From: Miniphocaeibacter massiliensis
Lineage (GTDB): Bacteria > Bacillota > Clostridia > Tissierellales > Peptoniphilaceae
NCBI RefSeq assembly: GCF_900232905.1
Contig: NZ_OCTQ01000002.1
Span: 186,001 to 250,000 of the forward strand
Length of the DNA: 64,000 nucleotides
Reading direction: 5' to 3'
The translations under genes were made by a program, and so were the position numbers. The notes beneath the pieces were generated by a model. It was not told where the DNA came from. It saw only the letters and a list, made by a program, of their open reading frames with translations, and ran no database searches. This document shows, in pieces, positions 28,565 through 37,689 of the stretch (position 1 is the stretch's first letter; every line of letters begins with the position of its first letter).

Positions 28565-29609
28565 TCTTTATTCTTGTTCTAATAAATTCTAAAAGTCCTA
28601 TATTTGAGATACCATAAAATTTTATTTGTGTATATTCTTTTAATTTATTCTCAATAAATTTACATAAAATTTTCATATCTTTTGATTTAATATTTATTAT
28701 ATCTATCAAAATAATTCCACTAATATCTCTAAGCTCTACTTGTCTTATACTTTCTGATATAGCTTCTTTATTTATTTCTAAAAAATTTGTATCTTGTCCA
28801 CTATTTACATCAATAACTGTTAAAGCTTCTGTATTTTGTATTACAATATTTGAATTTTGAAGAATTTCAATTTTTTCTTGTTCAAGACTTAATAAATCTT
28901 TTGATATATTTTCATCATATTCATAATTATAATTTTCTTCATAAATTATTTCTTTATCTTTAAAATATTCTTTTAGACTATTAAATTTTTCTTTATTGTT
29001 TGTTATTATATAATCAAATTTACCATCTATAAATTCATATATATATTTTATATTTGAATAAATTTTTCTAGGTATTGGTAAAAATTTAGATTGTTTTATA
29101 ATAAATTTATTTATATTTTTTAAAGAATAATTTTCTTCTTTTAATTCTTCAATAGCATAATTCAAACTATCTGTTCTAAATGTAATTCCTTCAAAAGTTG
29201 ATAAATCATTTTCTAATATGAATTTTTCTTTAATTTCTTTTTTTATTTTTTTTGAAAAAGTATTCTTCTTCCTATTTGGGTAATAAACTAATTTTTTACC
29301 TGATATTGAATAATCCGTTGTAAATTTATCGAATTTATTTGAATCTGTCTTTTTATATAGTTGTACTATAATTTCATTCCCTAATTTTACACCTTTAGGA
29401 ATATGTCTCTTTTCAATACAAGCTTTTACATCTTTTTCTATCTCTATAATATAACCTTTGATACTATGAAGTTCTTTTGTTACCTTAGCTATATAAACAT
29501 CATCTCTTAGCGAATAATCGTTAAATATATTTAATTTTTTTAGTTTATTATTTTCCGATAAACCAATAATGGTTTTATTATTATCTGTATAAATAAAATA
29601 ATATTTCAT
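28554..29609 (-). CDS. Short RNase E/G family ribonuclease
   Basis: 351 aa, shorter than typical RNase G (about 450-500). An S1-like region is visible near residues 35-75 (DVYIAKVTKELHSIKGYIIEIE), and the catalytic core has TEALTVIDVNSGQ with D267 and GIILIDIIN with D303, equivalent to the two Mg-binding aspartates of RNase E. It stops at GLLEFIRTR, exactly before the zinc-link (CPxC) and dimerisation domain of RNase E/G. It may be a family subtype that lacks the zinc link. Last gene of the mreB-mrdA operon; its start overlaps the MinD-like stop. Confidence 0.85.
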   Translation of the reverse strand: MKYYFIYTDNNKTIIGLSENNKLKKLNIFNDYSLRDDVYIAKVTKELHSIKGYIIEIEKDVKACIEKRHIPKGVKLGNEIIVQLYKKTDSNKFDKFTTDYSISGKKLVYYPNRKKNTFSKKIKKEIKEKFILENDLSTFEGITFRTDSLNYAIEELKEENYSLKNINKFIIKQSKFLPIPRKIYSNIKYIYEFIDGKFDYIITNNKEKFNSLKEYFKDKEIIYEENYNYEYDENISKDLLSLEQEKIEILQNSNIVIQNTEALTVIDVNSGQDTNFLEINKEAISESIRQVELRDISGIILIDIINIKSKDMKILCKFIENKLKEYTQIKFYGISNIGLLEFIRTRIKIDN

Positions 29610-30229
29610 TACAAGTTAAAAATTCTTTCTATTATATTTCTGTCCATTTTGTATTCTGATATTCCCAAGTATACTTCCCAAATTTCATATAAATCTTCAT
29701 TGCTAATATTACTGTCTATTAACTTGTCTGCAATAACTATATATCCTTCTTTTTCTATTTCTTCTTTTTTTCTTCTATTAATTTTACTTCTAACAATCCT
29801 ATTATTTATAAAATATTTTTTAATATTTTCTATGTTTTCAATGTTCTCACTTATTAGTTCTACATCATCTACTAGATTTATTTTTCTTAATTCCATATTT
29901 AAAATTAAATAATCATAACCTTTTATATTGTTTAATTTTTTATAATCTTCATCTTTCAATGTATATTTATCTTTTTTAAAAGCACTTGGAAGAATATCTA
30001 AATTATCGTTTACTTCTGTTTTTCCTTGTTCTAAATTACAAATTTGTGAAAAATAATCTAAATTGTCATAAATAATATAATTTTCTACTTCAAATAAAAT
30101 TTCCAAATCACGATTGTCATCCATGTTCACTACTAAAACTTTTGCATCTTTAGATAAAAAACTAGAAAGACTTGATATGTACAAGTTCTTTCTAGTTTTA
30201 TCTTCAGATGAAATACATACTATTTTCAT
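29609..30229 (-). CDS. MinD/ParA-like protein lacking the P-loop
   Basis: 206 aa. It begins like MinD (KIVCISSEDKTRKNLYISSLSSFL then KVLVVNMDDN, as in VNMD for the VIDxD strand), and YDYLILNMELRK resembles the YDYIIID strand of MinD. The deviant Walker A motif (KGGVGKT) is absent, replaced by SSEDKTRKN, so ATP binding is unlikely. Position after mrdA, where minC/minD often lie, supports a derived MinD-like protein, but the similarity is weak. Role unknown; it may be a structural remnant or adapter. Confidence 0.5.
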   Translation of the reverse strand: MKIVCISSEDKTRKNLYISSLSSFLSKDAKVLVVNMDDNRDLEILFEVENYIIYDNLDYFSQICNLEQGKTEVNDNLDILPSAFKKDKYTLKDEDYKKLNNIKGYDYLILNMELRKINLVDDVELISENIENIENIKKYFINNRIVRSKINRRKKEEIEKEGYIVIADKLIDSNISNEDLYEIWEVYLGISEYKMDRNIIERIFNL

Positions 30230-30241
30230 CTCTACCTCTAA

Positions 30242-33200
30242 TTAATCAGCATTAGCCTCTACTTGCCCATCTTCTGAATTTCCAGAAGGTGTAACTTCCA
30301 TAGCAGCTGCCATAATATCTCTAAACATCGGTGTAATATTTGACGATGTACCTGCTTGCGTTACTACTGCAACTACAACATATTCAGGATTGTCATATGG
30401 TGCAAAACCTATTGTCCATCCATATTCATCATATTCTTCACCTGTTACTGGATTTTTAGTTCCTACCTCTGCTGTACCAGTTTTTACTCCAAGCTTAAAA
30501 GGTAACTTTCCATATATTTTTGCTTGTGACCCAGTTTCAGCTGCCATTTTTGTACCTTCTCTAATTATCCTTAAATAATCATAATCATCTAGATTCAGTC
30601 TTTCTGGCGATGGTGAATTTTTGTAAATATATTCTCCATCTCTACTACTTACAACTCTATCAACTATACTCAATTTATTTTTATATCCATCATTTGCTAT
30701 AGTTGCCATGTATCTTGCCATTTGTATTGGAGTGTAGGCATTTTGTCCTTGTCCTATAACAACGTTTAAACTATCACCTTGCAACCACTTAGACTGATCC
30801 AAGAAATTATATTTTACTTGATATGAAAAAGAGTCTTTTTCATTTTCTTTCTTTCTATCAGGATCAAATCCTAGTTCTTCAAGTCTCTTCTTAATTTCAG
30901 AATCAGAAATTGATGGTTCATCTATCCAATTGCTCATTTCTGTTATTTTTTCGTTTAATTCTTCCTCTGAAGTATCAGAATCTTTTAAGAAATACTTAGC
31001 ATTTTCTTGCAAATATTTAACATACAAATTCTTATATGTTCCTAATTTAACTTTTCTATCAGGTAAAGTTCCCAAACTTTCTGCTGGCATATTTATATCA
31101 ATTCCAGTTTTTTCTCCTAGTCCTAAAGACTTTGCTGTTTCTGATATATCATCTACTTTTAACTGAAAACTTGAACCATCTCTCGAAGCTGATGACAAAC
31201 CTTGTACAAGATTAAAATAATAGTAGTTACAAGAATCTCTTATCGCTTCCCTTATGCTTTCATTTCCATGAACAGATCTAGATCTATTCCAAATAGCACA
31301 TCCAAAAGTTCTTCCTCCAACATCTATAAAACCTTGACATTTTAAAGTAAAGTTTGGACTTAATCCACTTTTTAATCCTGCTAAGGAAGATGCTAATTTA
31401 AAAGTAGATCCTGGCTGTATTGCAGATTGCATTGATATATTTAAAAGTGGTCTTGCTGCTAACAAATCTTTTTCATTTTTGGGGTATAGACTCTCCCAAT
31501 CACTCGAAGATATTCCCGTCGAAAACATATTTAAATTAAAGTCTGGTTCATTTGCCATTGCAATAACTTCTCCTGTTTTTGCATTTAGCACAACCGCTGC
31601 TCCACTAGTCGCTTTTGAATAGGAGTTTCCTGAACTAGATCTAGAAAGAGTTGTATTTCCCCAGTCTGAATTATAAACACCATCTCCTTGCAAGGAACTT
31701 ATAGTTTCTTTTAAAGCCTTCTCTGCTGCATCTTGTATATTAATATCTATTGACGTGTAAACATCATTTCCTGGTATTGCCTTAGTCTCACTTAAAGTTT
31801 CTGTTGTATTTCCCCTATTATCTATTAATACTCTCTTCTTTCCATTTGTACCTTTTAATGATAATTCTTGACTTTCTTCCACACCTGTCTTACCAACTAA
31901 TGAATCCTTAGAATAATTTTTGTTACTAATATATTTATCAATTTCTGCTTGAGTAGAGATTTTTCCCATATATCCAATAGCATGAGCTGCAAGGTCTCCG
32001 TTAGGATAATATCTTATAGATTCTGAATCTACAAAAATTCCTGAATCATCACTAAAGTTTTCCTCTATCTTAGAAAATGTGATTTTACTTATATTATATG
32101 TAAGATCTAATGGAGCATATCTTAAATCTCCATGCTTAGAAATTCTATCATATAGTATCAGCATATTATTAGTATCATATTTCGAATACTCTACTATATC
32201 TTCTTCGTCAATTCCAAAGTTCAATGTATTTTCTTTTATAGCTTCATATAAGTCCTCAACATTATCTTCTTTTGAATTTAGTTTATTTGCCTTATATAAA
32301 TCATCAATGTTTTTTTCATAACTATAACCCCATTCTGTAACACTTATTCTTGGAGTTATATTCTTTTGTGTATTTATTGATTGAGCTATGAATTTTATAT
32401 CATCTGATGTTACAAATTCTTCTAATAAATTATTATCTATAATTAAACTTTTTAATTTATCTTTTGCTGTTAGATTTTTATCTTCATAACCCTTTTTATA
32501 ACTTATTATGGCTTGGGGATTGTCTTTGTCTTTCTCATCTATAGTAACTTCTAGATTATTGTCAATGTTGTTTTTATTTAATAGTTTTACTGCCTTTTCA
32601 GCTGGAATTATAGCAGGTTCTTCTGAATTAACTTTTAATGTTACATTTGTTAACAAATCATCTATTGAAGAATTTCTCACAATTTCTGTAAAATCAAACT
32701 TAGCACTTGTTTTCATCGTTATATTTGAATAGGTTTTTGATAGTGAAGATTTTGTTTCCAATAGTTTTTCCTTATCTTCTAAACCTATTTTTTCTATTAC
32801 TAAATTATCTTGAAGGTTCTTCTCTTCTATAACTTTATATGCTAGCTCTCTTCCAAGAGGATGATTTAGTATATTTCTTATTATACTTTCATCATTTTTC
32901 ACATAATTACCCAAAAACTGATATGGAGTTTGTCCTTCTTTATATCCATTTTTTTGCAAAAATTCATTCTTAGTGTCTGTAAACTCAAGATTTCCATAAC
33001 CTGAATCTAAAGGTATATCTAACCCTTTTTTCTTAATAGAATTAATTACTCTATCTACTACTCTAAAATTATATACGCCTTGTTTCGTTTCTTTAGAATA
33101 TTCCTTGTTTATTATCTCCAACATCAATTCGTTGTCTTTTATTATCTCAACCGTTTTATTAATAGGAGATAAATCTTCCTTTGTAAAATCTTTCTCACTT

Positions 33201-33604
33201 TTAAAAGTTATTAAATTTAGTGCTATAGAATACCCATCATTATAGTTAGCTCCATCTTCTTCTAGCAATCTGCTTAATTTCAACAAGTTTTCATTCTTTG
33301 TTTTTTGATCTAATTTGCTAAAATCGTCTTTCATTATTGAAGCTGTATATACAACTTTGTTACCTGCTAATAATTTTCCGTTTTTATCATAAATATTTCC
33401 TCTAGGTGCTATAACTTCAACTTCCCTTAACCTTGAGTTTTCTGATACGTCCCTATAATAATTTCCTCTAACCAATGTTAAATAGCCTAATCCTATTATT
33501 AATAAAAACATCATCAAAAATAAGATTATTTGTACAGCATAAAATCTATCATACCCTCTATATTTATTTATTAACTTTTGTATTCTATTTCTGATTCTAT
33601 TCAT
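30242..33604 (-). CDS. mrdA: Penicillin-binding protein 2 (elongation transpeptidase)
   Basis: Class B PBP that cross-links peptidoglycan in the elongasome. It is 1120 aa, much longer than the 600-700 of most PBP2. One N-terminal anchor (residues 22-42, FLMMFLLIIGLGYLTL). Catalytic motifs: SxxK in GSTFK near 732, SxN in DSCNYYYF near 792, KTG in VKTGTAE near 1040. Most of the extra length is in the region between the anchor and the transpeptidase domain (about residues 90-560). Follows mreD by 11 nt in the mreB-C-D-mrdA order. Confidence 0.95.
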   Translation of the reverse strand: MNRIRNRIQKLINKYRGYDRFYAVQIILFLMMFLLIIGLGYLTLVRGNYYRDVSENSRLREVEVIAPRGNIYDKNGKLLAGNKVVYTASIMKDDFSKLDQKTKNENLLKLSRLLEEDGANYNDGYSIALNLITFKSEKDFTKEDLSPINKTVEIIKDNELMLEIINKEYSKETKQGVYNFRVVDRVINSIKKKGLDIPLDSGYGNLEFTDTKNEFLQKNGYKEGQTPYQFLGNYVKNDESIIRNILNHPLGRELAYKVIEEKNLQDNLVIEKIGLEDKEKLLETKSSLSKTYSNITMKTSAKFDFTEIVRNSSIDDLLTNVTLKVNSEEPAIIPAEKAVKLLNKNNIDNNLEVTIDEKDKDNPQAIISYKKGYEDKNLTAKDKLKSLIIDNNLLEEFVTSDDIKFIAQSINTQKNITPRISVTEWGYSYEKNIDDLYKANKLNSKEDNVEDLYEAIKENTLNFGIDEEDIVEYSKYDTNNMLILYDRISKHGDLRYAPLDLTYNISKITFSKIEENFSDDSGIFVDSESIRYYPNGDLAAHAIGYMGKISTQAEIDKYISNKNYSKDSLVGKTGVEESQELSLKGTNGKKRVLIDNRGNTTETLSETKAIPGNDVYTSIDINIQDAAEKALKETISSLQGDGVYNSDWGNTTLSRSSSGNSYSKATSGAAVVLNAKTGEVIAMANEPDFNLNMFSTGISSSDWESLYPKNEKDLLAARPLLNISMQSAIQPGSTFKLASSLAGLKSGLSPNFTLKCQGFIDVGGRTFGCAIWNRSRSVHGNESIREAIRDSCNYYYFNLVQGLSSASRDGSSFQLKVDDISETAKSLGLGEKTGIDINMPAESLGTLPDRKVKLGTYKNLYVKYLQENAKYFLKDSDTSEEELNEKITEMSNWIDEPSISDSEIKKRLEELGFDPDRKKENEKDSFSYQVKYNFLDQSKWLQGDSLNVVIGQGQNAYTPIQMARYMATIANDGYKNKLSIVDRVVSSRDGEYIYKNSPSPERLNLDDYDYLRIIREGTKMAAETGSQAKIYGKLPFKLGVKTGTAEVGTKNPVTGEEYDEYGWTIGFAPYDNPEYVVVAVVTQAGTSSNITPMFRDIMAAAMEVTPSGNSEDGQVEANAD

Positions 33605-33615
33605 TTTTTCTCCAT

Positions 33616-34107
33616 TTATAATCTGAATCTAGGGAAAACAAAAATTTTCTTAAATAAATGGAATACTAATACATACAACAATGAATTAATTATAATTTCT
33701 ATAATTATTGGTCCCAAAATATAGTTTAATAAAACTATATTTTGTCCTATTAGTTTACCAATTAAAACATTGCCAATATAGCTTCCTATTGTTGCTATAA
33801 TTGTCAATATTAATCCACTTCTAACATAATCTTTGTTTATTCCAACTTCTGAATTTCCTATTATAAAGCCTATCACAAAATATATTAATGCTCTAACACC
33901 TAATATTTTAGAAAAAAGTATATCTTCTATTAAACCTATAATAAGTCCACTAAATCCTCCAAAATATGGTCCAAATCCTATTGATAGTCCAATTACAACT
34001 GGAATAGATAAATTTGCATGCACTCCAAATATATCTATTCTAGATACTACCGTTGTTTGTAAGATTAAATTTATTAAGACTATTATACATATTTTTAATT
34101 TATTCAT
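33616..34107 (-). CDS. mreD: Rod shape-determining protein MreD
   Basis: 163-aa membrane protein with five to six hydrophobic segments, the MreD pattern, ending in FPRFRL. Called from its membrane profile and place between mreC (8-nt overlap) and mrdA. Sequence conservation is low, as usual for MreD. Confidence 0.9.
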   Translation of the reverse strand: MNKLKICIIVLINLILQTTVVSRIDIFGVHANLSIPVVIGLSIGFGPYFGGFSGLIIGLIEDILFSKILGVRALIYFVIGFIIGNSEVGINKDYVRSGLILTIIATIGSYIGNVLIGKLIGQNIVLLNYILGPIIIEIIINSLLYVLVFHLFKKIFVFPRFRL

Positions 34108-34966
34108 CTTTTATTTCCTGTTCGTTATTTAATACTAAAACTCTATACATATTTTTGAAATTAACTGGTGATTCTATTACAACTTTTTTCTTAACTGCAT
34201 CATCTTCTACTATTTCTTTAATTTTACCTATATATAGATTTGGTGGGTAAATTCCTCCAAGACCAGATGTATATATACTATCTCCAACTTCTATAGAAGC
34301 TCCTGATTCATACATATATCCATTTATAATATTTCCATCTCCTCCTGAAATAACACCTATTTCTCCATTTCTAGAAATTTTAAAAGATACCTTGTTGCTT
34401 CCATCCATTATTGAAGTTACCTTTGAAAAGTTAAGTCCCACTTCAGTTACAGTTCCCACTAAGCCTTCTACTATTACATCATCTTCATTTAAAACACCTT
34501 GTACTATTGTATCTTTTTCCTTTACCCCAGCCATACTTCCCTTGTCAATATTAAATCTAGAGTATATATTTGAAGGATCCAAACTTGTAATATAAGCTTT
34601 TATTAAATTTAATTTCGAATTCTTTATTAGTTCATACTCATCCTTTAGATATTCTTGATTATCTATAGTTTTTTCCATATTCTCTACTTCTTCTTTGAGT
34701 TTTATATTCTCCAAACTCAATTCTGAATTTTCTCGTCTCATATCAGCAGATCCAAAAACAAATTCAAACCCTTCAATAACCTTTGAAGAAGTAAAGTATA
34801 TAACTTTTGTAATCGGTGTAGTAATTGTAGCTATAACATTGCCTCCAAAAGATATAATCTTACTATTTCCATTGCTTGTAACAATCAAAGATATTAAAAA
34901 TAGTACCGTTATTACAAAAATTATACCTTTTCTTTTTTTGTTGCTATATCTGAATTTATCGTTCAT
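34100..34966 (-). CDS. mreC: Rod shape-determining protein MreC
   Basis: 288-aa cell-shape scaffold between MreB and PBPs. One anchor helix near residues 14-30, a coiled coil about residues 75-115 (SELSLENIKLKEEVENMEKTI), then the beta-rich periplasmic-type domain with NRFNIDKGSMAGV-like YSRFNIDKGSMAGV and VGTVTEVG. Overlaps mreB by 11 nt and mreD by 8 nt. Confidence 0.95.
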   Translation of the reverse strand: MNDKFRYSNKKRKGIIFVITVLFLISLIVTSNGNSKIISFGGNVIATITTPITKVIYFTSSKVIEGFEFVFGSADMRRENSELSLENIKLKEEVENMEKTIDNQEYLKDEYELIKNSKLNLIKAYITSLDPSNIYSRFNIDKGSMAGVKEKDTIVQGVLNEDDVIVEGLVGTVTEVGLNFSKVTSIMDGSNKVSFKISRNGEIGVISGGDGNIINGYMYESGASIEVGDSIYTSGLGGIYPPNLYIGKIKEIVEDDAVKKKVVIESPVNFKNMYRVLVLNNEQEIKDE

Positions 34967-35990
34967 CTTTATTACCTATCAGTATCCTTGTTTTTTTAGA
35001 CAAAACTTTTAGAGCCTTTCCTACACCTATACCTGTAATATTAATCGGATTTTCAGCAACTGAAGTATGAATCTTAACATTTTCTTCTACCGCTTCTGCT
35101 AGTCCGTCAAGATTTGAAACTCCTCCACATAAAACAATACCATCTATTATTATCTCTCCTGAAATTTCTGGTGGAGTTTTCTCAAGCACATCTCTAATAG
35201 ATGATAAAGTTTCATTAACAAGAGGTATTACACAATCCAATAAACTTTCTGCTTTTATTTCTAAAGTCTTTGGCATACCTGTTACTAAATCCTTACCACT
35301 AATTATCGTAGTTCTTTTTAAATTTTCATTTTTTAAAGTACAAATAACATTTTTTATATATTCACAAGTAGAATTTCCTACTAACAAATTATGTTTCTTT
35401 TTAATATAGCTTCTAATGTCCCTATCTACATTATCCCCGCCATACTTTATAGATTTACTAGAAACCACTCCTGCTAAAGATATTATTGAAGATTGTATTG
35501 TACCTGCTCCAATATTTGAAATTAAATGTCCTTTAGGTTCATTTATATCTAATCCCATTCCAATAGCCGCTGCAATGTTTTCTTCGACCAATAATACATT
35601 TCTACAACCTGCATAAATGACTACATCTTCTACAGCTCTTTTTTCAACATCTGTTAAAAAAGACGGAACTGTAATCATTGCTCTAGGCTGAAAAACAGAA
35701 AATCCACTATTAGCTTTTTTCACAAAAAAAGTTAGCATGGCTTGTGTCAATTCAAAATCTGCTATAATTCCATTTTCCAACGGTCTTACTGCCATAATAT
35801 TTTCAGGAGTTTTTCCCAACATATTCTTAGCTTCTATACCTACTGCTAAAACCTCATATGTAGTCAAATCTATTGCAACAACTGAAGGCTCATTTACTAA
35901 TATATTTCCATTTGCATCAGATATTATAGTATTTCCTGTTCCTAAATCTATACCTATATCTCTTGCAAAAAATCTTAATAAAGATGGCAT
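34956..35990 (-). CDS. mreB: MreB-family actin-like protein with altered phosphate motif
   Basis: 344-aa actin-fold cell-shape filament protein. Phosphate-1 loop GIDLGTGNT (residues 13-21) and the catalytic Glu region VEENIAAAIG (135-144) are kept. The phosphate-2 motif, usually VVDIGGGTTD, here reads ISNIGAGTIQ (N159, A162, Q166), so the Asp is Asn and the GGG is GAG; the adenine-side GGVSNLDGL is present. This could slow nucleotide hydrolysis or alter filament dynamics. It is the only MreB in the window and is first of mreB-mreC-mreD-mrdA. Confidence 0.92.
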   Translation of the reverse strand: MPSLLRFFARDIGIDLGTGNTIISDANGNILVNEPSVVAIDLTTYEVLAVGIEAKNMLGKTPENIMAVRPLENGIIADFELTQAMLTFFVKKANSGFSVFQPRAMITVPSFLTDVEKRAVEDVVIYAGCRNVLLVEENIAAAIGMGLDINEPKGHLISNIGAGTIQSSIISLAGVVSSKSIKYGGDNVDRDIRSYIKKKHNLLVGNSTCEYIKNVICTLKNENLKRTTIISGKDLVTGMPKTLEIKAESLLDCVIPLVNETLSSIRDVLEKTPPEISGEIIIDGIVLCGGVSNLDGLAEAVEENVKIHTSVAENPINITGIGVGKALKVLSKKTRILIGNKDER

Positions 35991-35995
35991 TTTTT

Positions 35996-36709
35996 TTACT
36001 CCTTAAATAATTTTTTCTCTTTAAAACTCAAAAATTGGCCATCACCAATAATTAGATGGTCCAAAACTTTTATTCCTATAATATCTCCTGCTTGTAATAA
36101 CCTTTCTGTTATAAGTAAATCTTCTCTACTAGGTTCTATATCACCACTTGGATGATTATGAACTAATATAATTGAATTAGCACTTTTTTTAATTGCAGGT
36201 TTAAAAACTTCTCTCGGATGTACTAAAGACTCATTCAAAGTTCCTTTTGATATAAATTCCTTTGAAATTATCTTGTTTTTTGTATCTAAAAGAAGAATAT
36301 AAAAATATTCTTCTAGCTTATGTTCTAACTCATACCTGAAAATATTGGCAACAGAAGTAGGACTATTTATTTTATATTCTTGTATATTCTTTCTTATATT
36401 AAGTCTTCTACCTAATTCTAAAGATGCTAATATTCTACAAGATTTAGATAATCCAACACCCTTAATTTCCATTAATTCATCCGTTGAAATATCCATATGA
36501 TTTGCCTGTGATTTTATTTTTAATAGTATACTTTTAGATAACTCTACTGCATTATGTTTTTTTGTTCCAGTACCTATAATTATTGCAAGCAATTCTTCAT
36601 CTGAAAGAGAATCTATTCCATATAGAATCATTTTTTCTCTAGGTCTATCCTCTAAATCTAAATCTTTTATTCTAGCATAATACTCAATTTTATTTTTTGT
36701 ATCTATCAT
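35996..36709 (-). CDS. radC: RadC family JAB/MPN domain protein
   Basis: 237 aa. N-terminal helix-hairpin-helix region (DELMEIKGVGLSKSCRILA) and C-terminal JAMM metal motif HNHPSGD near residue 180, with the conserved GDxIGIKVLDHLIIGD. The RadC name is historical; no repair role is proven. It lies 5 nt before mreB and overlaps the Gx gene by 4 nt, the common radC-mreB linkage. Confidence 0.95.
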   Translation of the reverse strand: MIDTKNKIEYYARIKDLDLEDRPREKMILYGIDSLSDEELLAIIIGTGTKKHNAVELSKSILLKIKSQANHMDISTDELMEIKGVGLSKSCRILASLELGRRLNIRKNIQEYKINSPTSVANIFRYELEHKLEEYFYILLLDTKNKIISKEFISKGTLNESLVHPREVFKPAIKKSANSIILVHNHPSGDIEPSREDLLITERLLQAGDIIGIKVLDHLIIGDGQFLSFKEKKLFKE

Positions 36710-37206
36710 TTCAACACCTTAATAAGTTTATCTGATATAAAAATAGAAGATAGTCCCACAAAATAACCTGTAAAAACTCCTAAAATTAAAAGAGCTGGTA
36801 AATATATAAATATATTAAAATTGTTTAACACTATACCTGCAACAAATAGTTGTCCAACATTAAAAGAAAATGATCCTAATTCGCTAATTCCTACTGGACT
36901 TAAATATTTTCTAAATTTCCAATATGCTATTCCCATAACTATACAACTTAATATAGCACCAGTTAAGCTGTAAGGTAGGGATGCTACTTTTCCTGTAACT
37001 AAAACTAATAACATGGATTTTAAGACTGTAACTATAATAGCTTCTTTTAGTCCAAAGCAAATTATTGTAACCAAAATCACTACGTTAGCCAATCCTAATT
37101 TCGCTCCTGCAATTGGAACTGGTAAAGGTATAATTGCCTCAAACATAGAAATAGCTAAAGCTAATGAAACTAAAATAGATAAAAATACAATTTTTTTCAT
37201 AATCAA
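36706..37206 (-). CDS. Gx transporter family protein (Hpre_diP_synt_I)
   Basis: 166-aa membrane protein with five to six helices, of the family once called heptaprenyl diphosphate synthase component I, now thought to be an S-component-like transporter. Visible motifs: FEAIIPLPVPIAGAKLGLANVVILV and LPYSLTGAILSCIVMG (in part). It overlaps both the NusG-II protein and radC as ATGA-type junctions. It commonly accompanies NusG-II proteins near flavin-based extracellular electron-transfer genes; the Rnf operon lies just upstream. Confidence 0.9.
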   Translation of the reverse strand: MIMKKIVFLSILVSLALAISMFEAIIPLPVPIAGAKLGLANVVILVTIICFGLKEAIIVTVLKSMLLVLVTGKVASLPYSLTGAILSCIVMGIAYWKFRKYLSPVGISELGSFSFNVGQLFVAGIVLNNFNIFIYLPALLILGVFTGYFVGLSSIFISDKLIKVLK

Positions 37207-37592
37207 TAATTTATTGCATCTAGTTCTGTATTCTTTTCATTATTTTTGATTTGTATAATTAATCTATTTGGAATACAGACTATCATTTCTCCCATATTTT
37301 CAATATATCCTTGTTTAACATCAAGCTTATCTGGACAGCTAGCCTCTATTACATGAATTTTGCCATTTCTTATTTCTATGACATTCTTTCCAAATTTTGT
37401 CTCTATAGGATACCTTCCATTTGTATTAGAATCTATTAATATTTTTTTTATTTCTTTACTGTCTACCTGTATGCTTATATATTTATTTTCACTATCAAAA
37501 TTTGATTTTTGGATTTTAAAAAATAATAATATTGCAATAATTACTATTGCAATAATTACTATTTTATCACCTTTTGTTATTATTTTTTTCAT
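37203..37592 (-). CDS. NusG domain II-containing protein
   Basis: 129-aa secreted or membrane-anchored protein: basic start and a hydrophobic helix (residues 11-24), then a single NusG domain-II-like beta domain with RNGKIHVIEASCPDKLDVKQGYI and CIPNRLIIQIKN. It is unrelated in function to NusG. Paired with the Gx transporter here as in many Firmicutes; its role is unknown. First gene of the long operon reaching the RNase E/G gene. Confidence 0.92.
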   Translation of the reverse strand: MKKIITKGDKIVIIAIVIIAILLFFKIQKSNFDSENKYISIQVDSKEIKKILIDSNTNGRYPIETKFGKNVIEIRNGKIHVIEASCPDKLDVKQGYIENMGEMIVCIPNRLIIQIKNNEKNTELDAINY

Positions 37593-37608
37593 AGAATATT
37601 CATTAATA

Positions 37609-37637
37609 AGTTTATCATTAAAAAATACCTTTTACAA
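37609..37637 (-). promoter_or_regulatory. Promoter of the NusG-II/radC/mre operon
   Basis: Minus-strand TTGTAA (37637-37632), 17-nt spacer, TAAACT (37614-37609), close to the NusG-II start. The -35 immediately follows the Rnf terminator. Confidence 0.5.
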
Positions 37638-37638
37638 G

Positions 37639-37680
37639 GTTATAAAAAAGAGAACCTTATAAGATTCTCTTTTTTATAAC
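37639..37680 (-). terminator. Terminator of the rnf operon
   Basis: A 16-bp perfect inverted repeat (37639-37654 with 37665-37680) with TTCTCTTTTTTATAAC on the 3' arm in the minus orientation, 9 nt beyond the rnfB stop codon. Symmetric A/T-runs mean it could work in both directions. Confidence 0.85.
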
Positions 37681-37689
37681 TAACTATAT

